A DNA stretch of 53,115 bases. Origin: JAJISK01 sp046759185 (GTDB lineage Archaea; Thermoplasmatota; Thermoplasmata; RBG-16-68-12; JAJISG01). The notes beneath the pieces are model-generated. The model was not told the origin of the DNA and did not search any database. It worked only from the letters and a program-made list of their open reading frames with translations. The stretch's first letter is position 1; the number at the start of each line of letters is the position of its first letter. The stretch spans positions 1-53,115 of the forward strand of contig JBHIBO010000011.1 of assembly GCA_046759185.1 (NCBI GenBank), in the 5' to 3' direction. Below, piece after piece: positions 31,087 through 39,201 of this stretch. Made by a program: the position numbers and the translations under genes.

Positions 31087-31656
31087 GTGTTCCTGCTCGG
31101 GCACCTGGGTCTGACGCTCGCCCTCGTGGTATGGCCCCTCAGACGGCGTCTCCCGCGACGGGTCGACTACCGCATCCTGTTGGTGGGGGCCCTCCTCCCC
31201 GACCTGATCGACAAACCGTTGAGTCTCATTCTCGGGGTCGGAGGCAGGGCCGTCGCCCACACGCTGCTCTTCGCCCTGGCTCTCAGCCTCCTCTTCCTCC
31301 TCCTCCGTTCGCGGGCGGTGTCTTCGCGATGCCAGATCTTCGGGACGGCCATTCTCCTCGCACTGGCTATCGGCACCTGGACACACCTCATCCTAGATCG
31401 GATGTGGATGCAACCCGAGATCCTGCTCTGGCCCTTCTTGGGACTTCCCTTTCCTCCGGACCTCTTTGACCCATTCAACTTGCTGGAGGGGTATCGGGAC
31501 CCCTACGTGCTCATCGGGGACATCCTAGGGGCCTTGGTCCTTGGCTACCTCGGCTGGAGGCACCGCATCTACCGTGTTACCAACTTCCTCCGGTTCCTCC
31601 GAGAGGGGCGTCTCGAGAGGGAGGAGGCCCCCTTCAATCTCGCAGGACGAGGATGA
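31087..31656 (+). CDS. DUF457 (YdjM-like) membrane protein, putative metal-dependent hydrolase
   Basis: The 189-aa protein begins FLLGHLGLTLAL (His in the first helix), then LLVGALLPDLIDKPLSLILG, AHTLLFALALSLLF, GTWTHLILDRMW and GYRDPYVLIGD. This pattern of His and Asp at helix ends in a four-helix membrane protein matches the DUF457/YdjM group. GTG 31087 follows a strong GGAGGT at 31076-31081. An in-frame ATG at 31012 lies exactly 26 nt from the TATA element and could be a leaderless alternative, but the added 25 residues have poor codon use. Confidence 0.75.
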   Translation: MFLLGHLGLTLALVVWPLRRRLPRRVDYRILLVGALLPDLIDKPLSLILGVGGRAVAHTLLFALALSLLFLLLRSRAVSSRCQIFGTAILLALAIGTWTHLILDRMWMQPEILLWPFLGLPFPPDLFDPFNLLEGYRDPYVLIGDILGALVLGYLGWRHRIYRVTNFLRFLREGRLEREEAPFNLAGRG

Positions 31657-32234
31657 GGGCGAGAAGGAGGGCGGCGATGGCCACTCCCGCACCGTAGCTG
31701 GTGGCGTAGAGGAAGGCCGTGTTGAGGGTTACCTGGCCCTCCAGGAAGGGCACAAAGCCGGGAATCGCCCACAGCGAGATGCCCACGATCGCGGCGAAGC
31801 CGAAGGCGGGCACCGAAGAGGCGGGCCGACCAGGATCGGACCCGAAGGAGACTCTCACGTTCCGCGAGGGCGATCTTGATGTCCTCCTCCCCGTCCGGGA
31901 ACTGGCCGAGCTCGACCCCCTCCTTCAAGGCCTGCTCCACTTCTTCATCCCAGCCGCGGGCCGTCCACTCGCCACGGGCCTCCAGCCAACGCAGGATGGC
32001 CTGCTCGATCTGATGGGTGCGACCGCGGAGGATGTGGTTGATGGCAATCAGAGCGAGGACCGAAACGCCCACGAGGGGAACGAGGCCCCGCGCCAGGGCG
32101 GGAAATCCCAGAACGCTGATGCTTGTCCCGTACTGGTAACCGGTGCTCACGGCGAAGACCCACGAAAGGGCAAAGGTCACGCCGAGGGCGCCGAGAAGGG
32201 AGAGGAAGGCAATCTTGGGAACCCTGTCGTTCAC
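31634..32234 (-). pseudogene. Frameshifted multi-helix membrane protein of unknown function
   Basis: From GTG 32234 (TATA-like CCTTATTG 27 nt upstream) the frame encodes two helices (about 8-29 and 42-62) and an acidic soluble part ending EEDIKIALAER. At about 31858 the coding signal moves to another frame that gives SSVPAFGFAAIVGISLWAIP and a last helix ATSYGAGVAIAALLLALIL before stopping at 31634. The old frame stays open to 31569 but reads as Arg-rich noise. The interval is 3n+1 long. One base has been gained or lost, either really or as an assembly error. I do not recognise the family. Its end overlaps the convergent DUF457 gene. Confidence 0.65.
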
Positions 32235-32268
32235 GTCGAGAGGGCGGACCGGGACGCAATAAGGGTTT

Positions 32269-33468
32269 CTACCTTGCTCGCGGCCCTGATAACGAGGTCT
32301 CTCTCCAAGCAGGTTCCGGCCCTTCGTAGAGTAGGTCCCGTGGGGGCTGGCGGAGCAGAAAGGCAAGTCCCAGCAACAGGACGACGACAAAGGCTCCAAG
32401 GTACAGAGTCCCCAGCAGAAGGAGTCCCCAGGCGTCGAGAGCGTACGGAAGTACGTGGCCGAGAAAGGTGTAGGCGCCCGCGAGTTCCAGGAGCAAACCA
32501 ACGCCCACCCCCCCGAAAAGGCCCGCGAGGGTCGCCAGAACCCCGAGGACGAAGAGTCTTCTGCCGAAGAGTTGAAGGGCCGCGGAAACCCGTCCTCCGA
32601 GGGCACGCAGGACGCCAACGTCCTGGCGACGCTCCACCCAGTACCGTGTGAGGGTGGAGGCCATCATCACGGCGATGAGGACCACGGTCAGCCCCTGCAT
32701 CCCGATGACCAGAACCGAAAGGCTGTTGCTGCTGTGCTGGGCGAAGGCGCCAATGTACGACCGGCCGAGTTCTCTCCCCAGGTCTGGGTTCGCCAGGATG
32801 AGGGACCCGATCCGGTCGTCGACGACGATGCCCCCCTGCACGAGCCGGTTCTCCCCCTCCCCCGCGACGAGGACATCCGTCTCGTTGGCAGCGAGGTAGG
32901 CCAGGAGGGGCTCCACGTCCTCTGTCCCGACACGGAGGAGGGTCAGCGAACCACTCGCCAGGCCGGCCAGGGCACGAGCCCTGGGCAGGTCGAGGAGGAT
33001 TTCGTCTGAGGCAGCCCCTTGGGCGTGCAGGATCCCATCAACGGTCACCTCCATCAGGGTCGGTGCGGTCGATCCCGGAAGGAGGAGGACATCGCCCACC
33101 GCCAGACCCAGACGAGCGGCGAGGCGTTCCCCCACGAGCAGGAACGTGGGACCGAGCGGGTTCTCGAAGCGCAGTCCTTCCAGGGCCAGGAAGGGCTCGA
33201 GTTCAACGCCCCGGACTATCAGGGCCTGGCCGGTCACGCTGATCCCCGCATAGACCTCGGGACTCACCGCGGAGATCCAGCGCTCCCCCCGAAGCGCGTC
33301 GACCAGTTCCTCGGTCAAGGGCTGCCGGGCCGAAGCCTGGCTGAGGACGAACACGCCCGGGCCGAAGAAGAGCTCTTCGGGGGTGCTGGCAAGGGCGGCA
33401 TAGAATGGGAAGGAGACGGTGAGTAGGGCCGCGCCCAGGCATAGGATGACGAAGAGTTCAGTGGCGGG
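32269..33468 (-). CDS. ABC transporter permease (FtsX-like), C-terminal half after a frameshift
   Basis: This frame has an initial helix (LFVILCLGAALLTVSFPFYA, encoded before the first available GTG at 33354), a large extracytoplasmic MacB-type domain and three C-terminal helices beginning LIAVMMASTLTRYWVERRQD and VGVLRALGGRVSAA. That is the second repeat unit of a long FtsX/MacB-like permease. There is no ATG, GTG or TTG in frame before the first helix, and the preceding frame ends at 33458 in ..WNRAPRH. Removing one C from the CCCC at 33469-33466 would join the two as ..WNRAPATELF. I read the two parts as one gene with a one-base insertion. Confidence 0.75.
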   Translation of the reverse strand, partial: PATELFVILCLGAALLTVSFPFYAALASTPEELFFGPGVFVLSQASARQPLTEELVDALRGERWISAVSPEVYAGISVTGQALIVRGVELEPFLALEGLRFENPLGPTFLLVGERLAARLGLAVGDVLLLPGSTAPTLMEVTVDGILHAQGAASDEILLDLPRARALAGLASGSLTLLRVGTEDVEPLLAYLAANETDVLVAGEGENRLVQGGIVVDDRIGSLILANPDLGRELGRSYIGAFAQHSSNSLSVLVIGMQGLTVVLIAVMMASTLTRYWVERRQDVGVLRALGGRVSAALQLFGRRLFVLGVLATLAGLFGGVGVGLLLELAGAYTFLGHVLPYALDAWGLLLLGTLYLGAFVVVLLLGLAFLLRQPPRDLLYEGPEPAWRETSLSGPRAR

Positions 33469-34498
33469 GCGCGCGGTTCCACCTCCGGAGGTTCTGGAGC
33501 AGACTCAGCCCGCCCCCCATCAACCCGGCTCCGAGGGAGGTGGCGAGGGGAAGCATCAACCCTGTGAGGGATAGGTGTGGGCTAATGACGGTCGGGAGTC
33601 CGAAGAGGGGGGCGAAGGAAACCAAGGCGTTGGCCGCAGCAATCCCTCCCGCCACACCAAGCAGCGTCCCTCCGACGACCGTGAAGGCGAGCTGGAATCC
33701 GTACAGCCGGCCCAAGCCGCGTCCATCCATCCCCACGGCCAGGAGGGTGCGGGTCTCCGGGCGTCGGTAGCGGATGTCCAAGGAGATCAGGCTGTAGGCG
33801 ACCGCCGCGATCGCGACGGCGCTCACGCCTACCAGGCCGCCGACCAGCCGACGGGCCTCTTGCAAGACCGCCCCAAAGAAGTCCGGCGCCGAGGTGAGGG
33901 AGAGGACCGAGAAACCCGCGCCGGCCAGACCGCGAGCATCCTCCCGCAACTCCACGAAGAGGAGGTCGAAGGTGTCTTCCTCCCACGTCGCGAGCCGACG
34001 GAGGTCGACCTCCGAGATCAGAAGCCAGGTATCTGGGAGACCGACTCCCATGCCCTCGGAGTCCTCCACGGTGATCTCGACAGTCCCAAGTTCGGTGCGG
34101 AGGACGAGAGTGTCGGTAACGCCCGATCCTGGGGGGAGCGCCAGGCTTCCGAAGGTCGTGCCGGGCGAGGGGCCGGAGCCCCCCAGACTCCCATCGGCGA
34201 GCGCGAGAACTCGGATCCCGACGGGAGCGGTTTCCGTTACGAGCTCGGCCGACCTGAGCCATCCCGCTCGAGAGAGACCCCGCAACGTACCGTCTATGTC
34301 GAAGGGTTCGAGCTGGGGGAAGACGCCCCGATAGGCGAGAAACGGGCCCGTATCGAGGCGCTCGAGGACCGATTCGCTGCCAACTTCCAGCCCGTCGAGC
34401 AGGACGAGTGCCCCCGTGGCATAGGTGGCGCACACCGCGATGCCAAGCATGGCGGCGGCTACGCGCCAGTTGAAGCGGGTCGCGATGCGGAGAAGAAT
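33458..34498 (-). CDS. ABC transporter permease (FtsX-like), N-terminal half
   Basis: The product begins LLRIATRFNWRVAAAMLGIA (first helix), has an extracytoplasmic domain (about 50-225) and three helices from SAVAIAAVAYSLISLDIRYR to the end, with RRPETRTLLAVGMDGRGLG between. This is one FtsX repeat. The open frame starts with TTG at 34573, but a full GGAGGTG lies just before ATC/ATT codons at 34501 and 34498; the domain start fits those codons, so an ATT start is possible. The C-terminus continues into the next frame through an apparent one-base insertion. The divergent ATPase (34681) is its likely partner; together they would form a lipid, peptide or signal exporter or mechanotransmission complex. 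Confidence 0.75.
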   Translation of the reverse strand: MLLRIATRFNWRVAAAMLGIAVCATYATGALVLLDGLEVGSESVLERLDTGPFLAYRGVFPQLEPFDIDGTLRGLSRAGWLRSAELVTETAPVGIRVLALADGSLGGSGPSPGTTFGSLALPPGSGVTDTLVLRTELGTVEITVEDSEGMGVGLPDTWLLISEVDLRRLATWEEDTFDLLFVELREDARGLAGAGFSVLSLTSAPDFFGAVLQEARRLVGGLVGVSAVAIAAVAYSLISLDIRYRRPETRTLLAVGMDGRGLGRLYGFQLAFTVVGGTLLGVAGGIAAANALVSFAPLFGLPTVISPHLSLTGLMLPLATSLGAGLMGGGLSLLQNLRRWNRAPRH

Positions 34499-34602
34499 GA
34501 TCCCACCTCCTTTCGGCGTCGTGACAGATCCGTATCTTCGGAGCGGGTCGGCAACCGAGGAACGGTCGTGCAACCCAGAGCAGCCAGCGGAATCGATAGA
34601 TG

Positions 34603-34610
34603 CCTTAAAA
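34603..34610 (-). promoter_or_regulatory. TATA box of the permease gene
   Basis: TTTTAAGG on the minus strand predicts transcription from about 34580, giving either a 7-nt leader to TTG 34573 or an 80-nt leader to the Shine-Dalgarno-linked ATT 34498. Confidence 0.5.
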
Positions 34611-34646
34611 GCCTTGGTCCCGTGTCCCGGGGGACCACCTCGTTAG

Positions 34647-34656
34647 GTTCTTAGCG
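34647..34656 (+). promoter_or_regulatory. TATA-like element of the ABC ATPase gene
   Basis: GTTCTTAGCG is centred about 30 nt before GTG 34681. Confidence 0.4.
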
Positions 34657-34680
34657 GGAAGGGAGAGTAGCGGGTAGACG

Positions 34681-35355
34681 GTGCCCCCCCTCCTTGAAGC
34701 CAGGGACCTTTGGAAGACCTACGATGGGGCCGCCTTTGTGCTCCAGGAGGTCCATCTGGAGCTGGGCGCCGGCGAGGGGATGCTAGTTTGGGGGCGGAAC
34801 GGGAGCGGGAAGACGACCCTCCTGAACCTCCTCGGCGGCTTGGACTGGCCCGACCGTGGGGAGATTCTCCTGCGCGGTCGAGACCTGGCTGGCTTGAGCC
34901 CGCGAGAGCAGGCGGCCGTGCGTCTCCACGAGGTCGGTTTCGTCTTTCAAGAGCACAATCTGTTGGAGGAGTTGACCGTCAAGCAAAACGTCCAGCTCCC
35001 CTTGCGGCTGCTTCGGGCGGCGAACATGGCGGCACGAGGGAGGGAGCTTCTGATGCGTTTCGGGTTGGCGTCGCTGGCGGAGCGACGGCCCCCGGCCCTG
35101 AGCATGGGAGAACGGCAAAAGGTCGCGGTGGCCCGTGCCCTGGCCAATGACCCCGTCCTCCTCCTCGCGGACGAACCCACGTCCTCCCTTGACGAGGAGA
35201 GCGCCCGCGATCTGCTGGATCTCTTTGAGGGGCTGCGCCAGGAGGGACGGGCTCTCATCCTGGCATCCCACGACCCCCTTTCCCGAAGCCTCTCTTGGCC
35301 CATCGGACGCCTGAAGAAGGGCCGCCTCCGTTCCGAGGGGGTGGGAGAAGAATAA
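34681..35355 (+). CDS. ABC transporter ATP-binding protein (LolD/MacB type)
   Basis: The 224-aa ATPase has Walker A GRNGSGKTTLLNLLGGLD (about 39-56), Q-loop VGFVFQEHNLLEELTV, signature LSMGERQKVAVARAL (Met replaces the usual Gly), Walker B LLLADEPTSSLD and switch His in ASHDP. The LLNLLGGLD and FQEHNLL motifs place it in the LolD/MacB/FtsE group that partners FtsX-like permeases. The gene is divergent from the frameshifted permease. If that permease is truly broken, this ATPase has no partner in the window. Confidence 0.88.
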   Translation: MPPLLEARDLWKTYDGAAFVLQEVHLELGAGEGMLVWGRNGSGKTTLLNLLGGLDWPDRGEILLRGRDLAGLSPREQAAVRLHEVGFVFQEHNLLEELTVKQNVQLPLRLLRAANMAARGRELLMRFGLASLAERRPPALSMGERQKVAVARALANDPVLLLADEPTSSLDEESARDLLDLFEGLRQEGRALILASHDPLSRSLSWPIGRLKKGRLRSEGVGEE

Positions 35356-35380
35356 GAACCCTCCCGCCCTGGCGGCCTCG

Positions 35381-35716
35381 ATGGCGACCATTGCCTGGGA
35401 GGACTTCGAACGGGTGGACTTGCGTGTGGGGGAGGTCGTGGAAGCCGAGGAGTTCCCGGAGGCCCGAAAGCCCTCCTATCGCATGCGCATCGACTTCGGC
35501 CCCCTGGGCGTGAAGAAAAGCTCCGCGGCGATCAAGGAGTGGTACACGCGCAGGGACCTCCTGGGACGCCGCGTCGTCGCCGTGGTGAACTTTGCACCGA
35601 AGCAGATTGCCAACTTCCTCTCCGAGGTGCTCGTGCTCGGCGCCATTCGTGAAGACCAGCGTGTCGTGCTCCTGAGGCCCGACGAGGGGGCAGAGCTGGG
35701 CGACCGGATTGCCTAG
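35381..35716 (+). CDS. csaA: CsaA-like tRNA-binding domain protein
   Basis: The 111-aa OB-fold protein has WEDFERVDLRVGEVVEAEEF, RKPSYRMRIDFG, LLGRRVVAVVNFAPKQI and SEVLVLGA, all typical of CsaA and related EMAP-type tRNA-binding domains. It is a homodimeric tRNA-binding protein with proposed chaperone function. The ATG is 28 nt from AATAAG (about 35351-35356), so the mRNA is leaderless. The stop overlaps the convergent citrate synthase by four bases. Confidence 0.9.
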   Translation: MATIAWEDFERVDLRVGEVVEAEEFPEARKPSYRMRIDFGPLGVKKSSAAIKEWYTRRDLLGRRVVAVVNFAPKQIANFLSEVLVLGAIREDQRVVLLRPDEGAELGDRIA

Positions 35717-36834
35717 GCGGCCCGCTTGCTCAGCGGGACGTACTTGAGGCCTTTCGCCCCCGTGTACTCCGATTTGGGTCGGATGATTCGGTTGTCGCCA
35801 TACTGCTCCATGGCGTGGGCGACCCATCCCGCGACCCGACTGATGGCGAAGATGGGCGTGAAGATGTCCACCGGGATGCCCATGGCGTAGTACGTGGTGG
35901 CGCTGTAGAAGTCGACGTTGGGGTTCAGCCCCTTCTCCCGCATCATGGCCTCCTCCATGATGTAGGACATCTCGTGCCAGTTTTCCTGCCCCGCGGCCTT
36001 CCCCAGGTCCTTCGCGTACCCCTTGAGGATGGCGGCCCGGGGGTCCATGGTCTTGTACACCCGATGGCCGAAGCCGGGGATTTTCTCCTTCCGGGCGAGG
36101 GCCTCCAGGACGTAGGCCTCGGCCTTGGCGGGCTCGCCGATCTTCAGCCGCAGGTTCATGGCGTTCCGGTTGGCGGCCCCATGGAGGGGGCCGGAGAGGG
36201 TGCTCAGGGCCGTTACCACGACGCTGTGGAGGTCGGCCAGGGTGGAGGCGGTGATGCGGGCGGCGAAGGTGGACGCGTTGAATCCGTGGTCTGCGTGGAG
36301 GATGAGGGCCACGTCCATGACATGGGCCTGGTCCTCGGAGGGCGACACCCCGTGCATCGCGTAGAGGAAGCTCGCGGCGTGGCTCAACCCGGCGGGGGGC
36401 GCACGGTACTCCTTCCCTTGCCGCAGGCGGTGAAACGCCCCGACGATGAGGGGAAAGGAACCGACGAGGCGGACGCCCATGCGTCGCGTGGCCTCGGGGG
36501 ACACGTCCTCCCGATCGGGATCCGTGAGGGCCTCACGGGCGACCATGGCCCGGAGCACCTCCATGGGCAGGGCCTCCTGGGGGAAGCTGGCCAGCGCGTC
36601 CAGTTGCTCCGCGGAGAGGTGCCTCGCATCGGCCAATTCCTTCGAGAACGCGCCCAACTCCGGCTGCGTCGGCAGCCGACCGTTCCACAGGAGGTAGACG
36701 GTCTCCTCATAGGTCGAATCCCGGGCCAAATCCCGGATGTCGTAGCCACGGTAGACCAACAGGCCCTCCTGCCCGTCGATGAAGCTCAGCTCAGTGGTTC
36801 CGGCGGTGATGCCCGCTAGGCCGCCTCCACTCAC
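35713..36834 (-). CDS. gltA: Citrate synthase
   Basis: The 373-aa protein is a type I (short, archaeal/Gram-positive) citrate synthase: YRGYDIRDLA (about 28-37), LHADHGFNASTFAAR with His183, SGPLHGAAN with catalytic His218, GFGHRVYK with His257 and catalytic Asp308 in NVDFYSAT. It condenses oxaloacetate and acetyl-CoA into citrate. GTG 36834 is the start; a TATA-like AGTTAATGG (36887-36879) would give a leader of about 23 nt. That element overlaps the stop of the upstream membrane gene. Citrate and 2-methylcitrate synthases cannot be separated with certainty from sequence alone. Confidence 0.94.
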   Translation of the reverse strand: MSGGGLAGITAGTTELSFIDGQEGLLVYRGYDIRDLARDSTYEETVYLLWNGRLPTQPELGAFSKELADARHLSAEQLDALASFPQEALPMEVLRAMVAREALTDPDREDVSPEATRRMGVRLVGSFPLIVGAFHRLRQGKEYRAPPAGLSHAASFLYAMHGVSPSEDQAHVMDVALILHADHGFNASTFAARITASTLADLHSVVVTALSTLSGPLHGAANRNAMNLRLKIGEPAKAEAYVLEALARKEKIPGFGHRVYKTMDPRAAILKGYAKDLGKAAGQENWHEMSYIMEEAMMREKGLNPNVDFYSATTYYAMGIPVDIFTPIFAISRVAGWVAHAMEQYGDNRIIRPKSEYTGAKGLKYVPLSKRAA

Positions 36835-36880
36835 GAAGTCATCCCCTTTCGGCGTCTGTCGATGATGGGGACGTGGTCCA

Positions 36881-37498
36881 TTAACTCTTCGCCCTCACGG
36901 TTCGGTGGATGGGCGCCGTCCCCGGCACCCCGCGCAGCAGGTTCCACGCCAAGACCAGGCCCATGGCGATGAAGGCGGCCGGCATGAAGATCGGGATGAG
37001 GCCGGTCAGGCTAGCAGCCGAGACGGCCCCGAGGGAGATGGCCAGGCTCGGGGCGCAGCAGGCGAACCCGGTCAGGAAGGCCGGGGCGCTGGCCAGGATG
37101 CCCGACGCCGAGCCTGTGATGCCGCATGCCCGGAACTCCGTGAAGAGGTAGAAGGCCACGGCCAGGCTCAGGGCCAACAGGATGGCAAGGCTGGCCGCGA
37201 GCAGCAGGTTGGGGATCGCCAGGAAGATGGCGAAGCCCTCAAAGGGCTGGAAGACGGCGACAGGTTCGTAGTTGTACGGGGCTCGCTCGCGCCAGAGGTT
37301 CTCCAGGCCGACCACGGCGAAGGCGCCGGCACTGGGGACGGGGGTCGTCCCGGGCTGGATGACAATATGCCCCAGGCTGAAGAGGTAGAAGAAGGCGTAG
37401 GCCACCCCAGCGGCGATGCCCCCCCACTTCAGGCGAGGGCTGGCCAAGGCCCCTCGAAACCGGACCCGAGCTCGTTCCCACGCCGTGGTTGGATCCAT
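36881..37498 (-). CDS. Multi-helix membrane protein with a Cys-Cys motif, unknown function
   Basis: The 205-aa protein has about four to five helices. The first is near 27-45; a pair from about 90 to 118 is followed by FRACGITGSASGILASAPAF and GFACCAPSLAISLGAVSAAS. The conserved-looking single Cys followed by a CC pair in or near helices suggests metal binding or thiol chemistry, which is inference. ATG 37498 is preceded by a GTG at 37501. It starts 10 nt after the stop of the Tat-exported DUF3179 gene, so the two form an operon. Confidence 0.65.
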   Translation of the reverse strand: MDPTTAWERARVRFRGALASPRLKWGGIAAGVAYAFFYLFSLGHIVIQPGTTPVPSAGAFAVVGLENLWRERAPYNYEPVAVFQPFEGFAIFLAIPNLLLAASLAILLALSLAVAFYLFTEFRACGITGSASGILASAPAFLTGFACCAPSLAISLGAVSAASLTGLIPIFMPAAFIAMGLVLAWNLLRGVPGTAPIHRTVRAKS

Positions 37499-37507
37499 CA
37501 CGTTCCC

Positions 37508-38659
37508 TTAGCTGAGGACCTGGGTCCCCGGGTAGAAGGCGTACCAGGCGAACCACATGACGTTGATGGTGGGGATGGGGGTGAGGGATGTTCCTTGGAA
37601 GGAGCCCTCGAGCCCCAGGCCCTCCGGCGACCAGCGTGTCCCGCTCTCTTTATCGACGATGCGTCCACCCTCGTGCTGGAAGGTCAACGGGCTCCCCTCC
37701 ACCTCGCGACGAAAGGCCCGGACGACGTCAAGGTCGTCATCCTGTAAGGCGACCACCGGGGCTCCTCCCAGGGTGGTGTTCTTCACGTGGACGTCCCGGA
37801 ACTCCACGGCCGGGATGGCGAGCTGCTCCCCAGCGACCTTGACGCCGTAGAAGACCTTCTTCGGAGGGAACTGGTCCGAGCGGTTCAAGACGGGAAAGAT
37901 GATTCGTTCATTGCCATAGTACCCGTGGGGGTCGGGGTTGTAGAGGCCGTAAGGGTCCCGGGTGTAGTCCCGAAGGAACCCCGTTTCCGTGTTCAGTACC
38001 TCCGTGTTGGGATGGCGCTCTCGCCATCGCTCCCAGGTGGTCCAGACCAGGGGAATCTCGGCGAGGACGCTCGCGCATCGCTTGCCGTTGATGGCCGTCC
38101 CGAGGATCTGGGGCCAGCGGCTGTCGCTCGCTCGGTCATACATGAGAAGGTTGCTGTTCACGAGGCTGCCTGAGGTGCCGAAGGTCTCCGTATCCTCCGC
38201 GGTGGGGGGAACGAAGGCGATTTGCGATCCCGTCAGCGGGCAATAGGTGATGGGGATGCGCTGGCCCCCGACGCGGTCGTTGACGATCTCGTGCCAGACC
38301 AGGATCCGCTGGGGGTAGGCGCGCTGGACACCCGCTCGGTCGATGCCAAAGACGATGTCCGTCGGCCGGAGGAAACCATCCGCCGCATCGGCGGACATGA
38401 AGCGCGGGTTGTCGATGGCCGGGATGCCATCCTTGGGGGGTCCACCGCCCAGGATGTTACCCTGGAGATCGGCAAACTCGGGGCACGGTCCCGCCGGCTG
38501 CCCCGTCCCTCCACCTCCGTCTTGGCTGGCGAGGAGACGGGAAGCGAGGGCCGGACCGACGAAGCCAGCAACGGCTGCAGCTCCCCCTAGGCCCAACGCG
38601 AGTTTCACGAAGGTGCGCCTCGAGGGCGCTCTGGAAGCTGGGTCCTGGTTGGATGCCAT
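37508..38659 (-). CDS. DUF3179 domain protein with Tat signal
   Basis: The 383-aa protein starts with a twin-arginine signal, SRRTFVKLALGLGGAAAVAG (13-32), so it should be folded in the cytoplasm and exported. The DUF3179 core shows QRILVWHEIVNDRVGGQRIP, ITYCPLTGSQIAF (about 137-149; the second Cys of the motif is Thr here) and NERIIFPVLNRSD. Tat export suggests a cofactor- or metal-bearing protein. The TATA-like GGTTAAATAG (38702-38693) implies a 12-nt leader. It is distinct from the membrane-anchored DUF3179 protein at 24220-25704, which keeps TYCPLCG. Confidence 0.87.
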   Translation of the reverse strand: MASNQDPASRAPSRRTFVKLALGLGGAAAVAGFVGPALASRLLASQDGGGGTGQPAGPCPEFADLQGNILGGGPPKDGIPAIDNPRFMSADAADGFLRPTDIVFGIDRAGVQRAYPQRILVWHEIVNDRVGGQRIPITYCPLTGSQIAFVPPTAEDTETFGTSGSLVNSNLLMYDRASDSRWPQILGTAINGKRCASVLAEIPLVWTTWERWRERHPNTEVLNTETGFLRDYTRDPYGLYNPDPHGYYGNERIIFPVLNRSDQFPPKKVFYGVKVAGEQLAIPAVEFRDVHVKNTTLGGAPVVALQDDDLDVVRAFRREVEGSPLTFQHEGGRIVDKESGTRWSPEGLGLEGSFQGTSLTPIPTINVMWFAWYAFYPGTQVLS

Positions 38660-38768
38660 GACGCCCTCAGCATCGTTACCAGGCTCTCGTAGCTATTTAA
38701 CCGGCGTCTCGAAGGCTTGAAGCCTAGCAGAAGGGAAGGCGTGGGGCGTCGAGGTCCCCGTGAGGCCC

Positions 38769-39140
38769 CTAGTCCTCGCCGGGTCGGCGGACGCGTCGCC
38801 CCAAGACGGACCGCAAGAGGAGTTCCACCTTCTGGGAGCTTCCTCGCCCGATGCGAAAGCGGTAGCTCCCTCCGCCCGTCTGGACCTTGAGCGACGAACC
38901 CAGGACGTGGGGGTTGACCTGCACCCAACGGACCTCCTCGAGGGGGAGGGTGTAGTGGCTCGCGGCCTCCCAGGCCTCGGGTCCCTGGTTGGCGACCTGC
39001 TCCTTGGTGGGCGTTCCCCGGGACGAATCCCGTTTCATGACCAGGAGGCGCCGCTGGCTCACCAACAGCGTACACGGTCGCTTCCTCTGGAGTCCCCAGA
39101 TCTCCGAGGCCGGAAAGACGCCCAGGACGTCCTCCGCCAT
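38769..39140 (-). CDS. Small protein of unknown function, possible PH-like fold
   Basis: The 123-aa protein begins MAEDVLGVFPASEIWGLQRK and alternates short strands (CTLLVSQRRLLVMKR, EEVRWVQVNPHVLG, SLKVQTGGGSYRFRIG) with a C-terminal helix. This pattern resembles bacterial PH-like or stress-response regulators that sense membranes, but I cannot assign a family. ATG 39140 is chosen because the frame upstream (to 39488) is antisense to the next gene. It shares a palindromic TATA element with that divergent gene. Confidence 0.65.
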   Translation of the reverse strand: MAEDVLGVFPASEIWGLQRKRPCTLLVSQRRLLVMKRDSSRGTPTKEQVANQGPEAWEAASHYTLPLEEVRWVQVNPHVLGSSLKVQTGGGSYRFRIGRGSSQKVELLLRSVLGRRVRRPGED

Positions 39141-39170
39141 GACAATTCCCGCCTGCTTAGGGAGACCTCC

Positions 39171-39179
39171 CTTTAAACG
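39171..39179. promoter_or_regulatory. Palindromic TATA element serving two divergent genes
   Basis: CTTTAAACG contains the palindrome TTTAAA, 27 nt from plus ATG 39202 (leaderless) and 34 nt from minus ATG 39140. There is no second TATA-like element in the 61-nt gap. Confidence 0.5.
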
Positions 39180-39201
39180 TTCCCGGGCCCCGGACAGCAG
39201 G

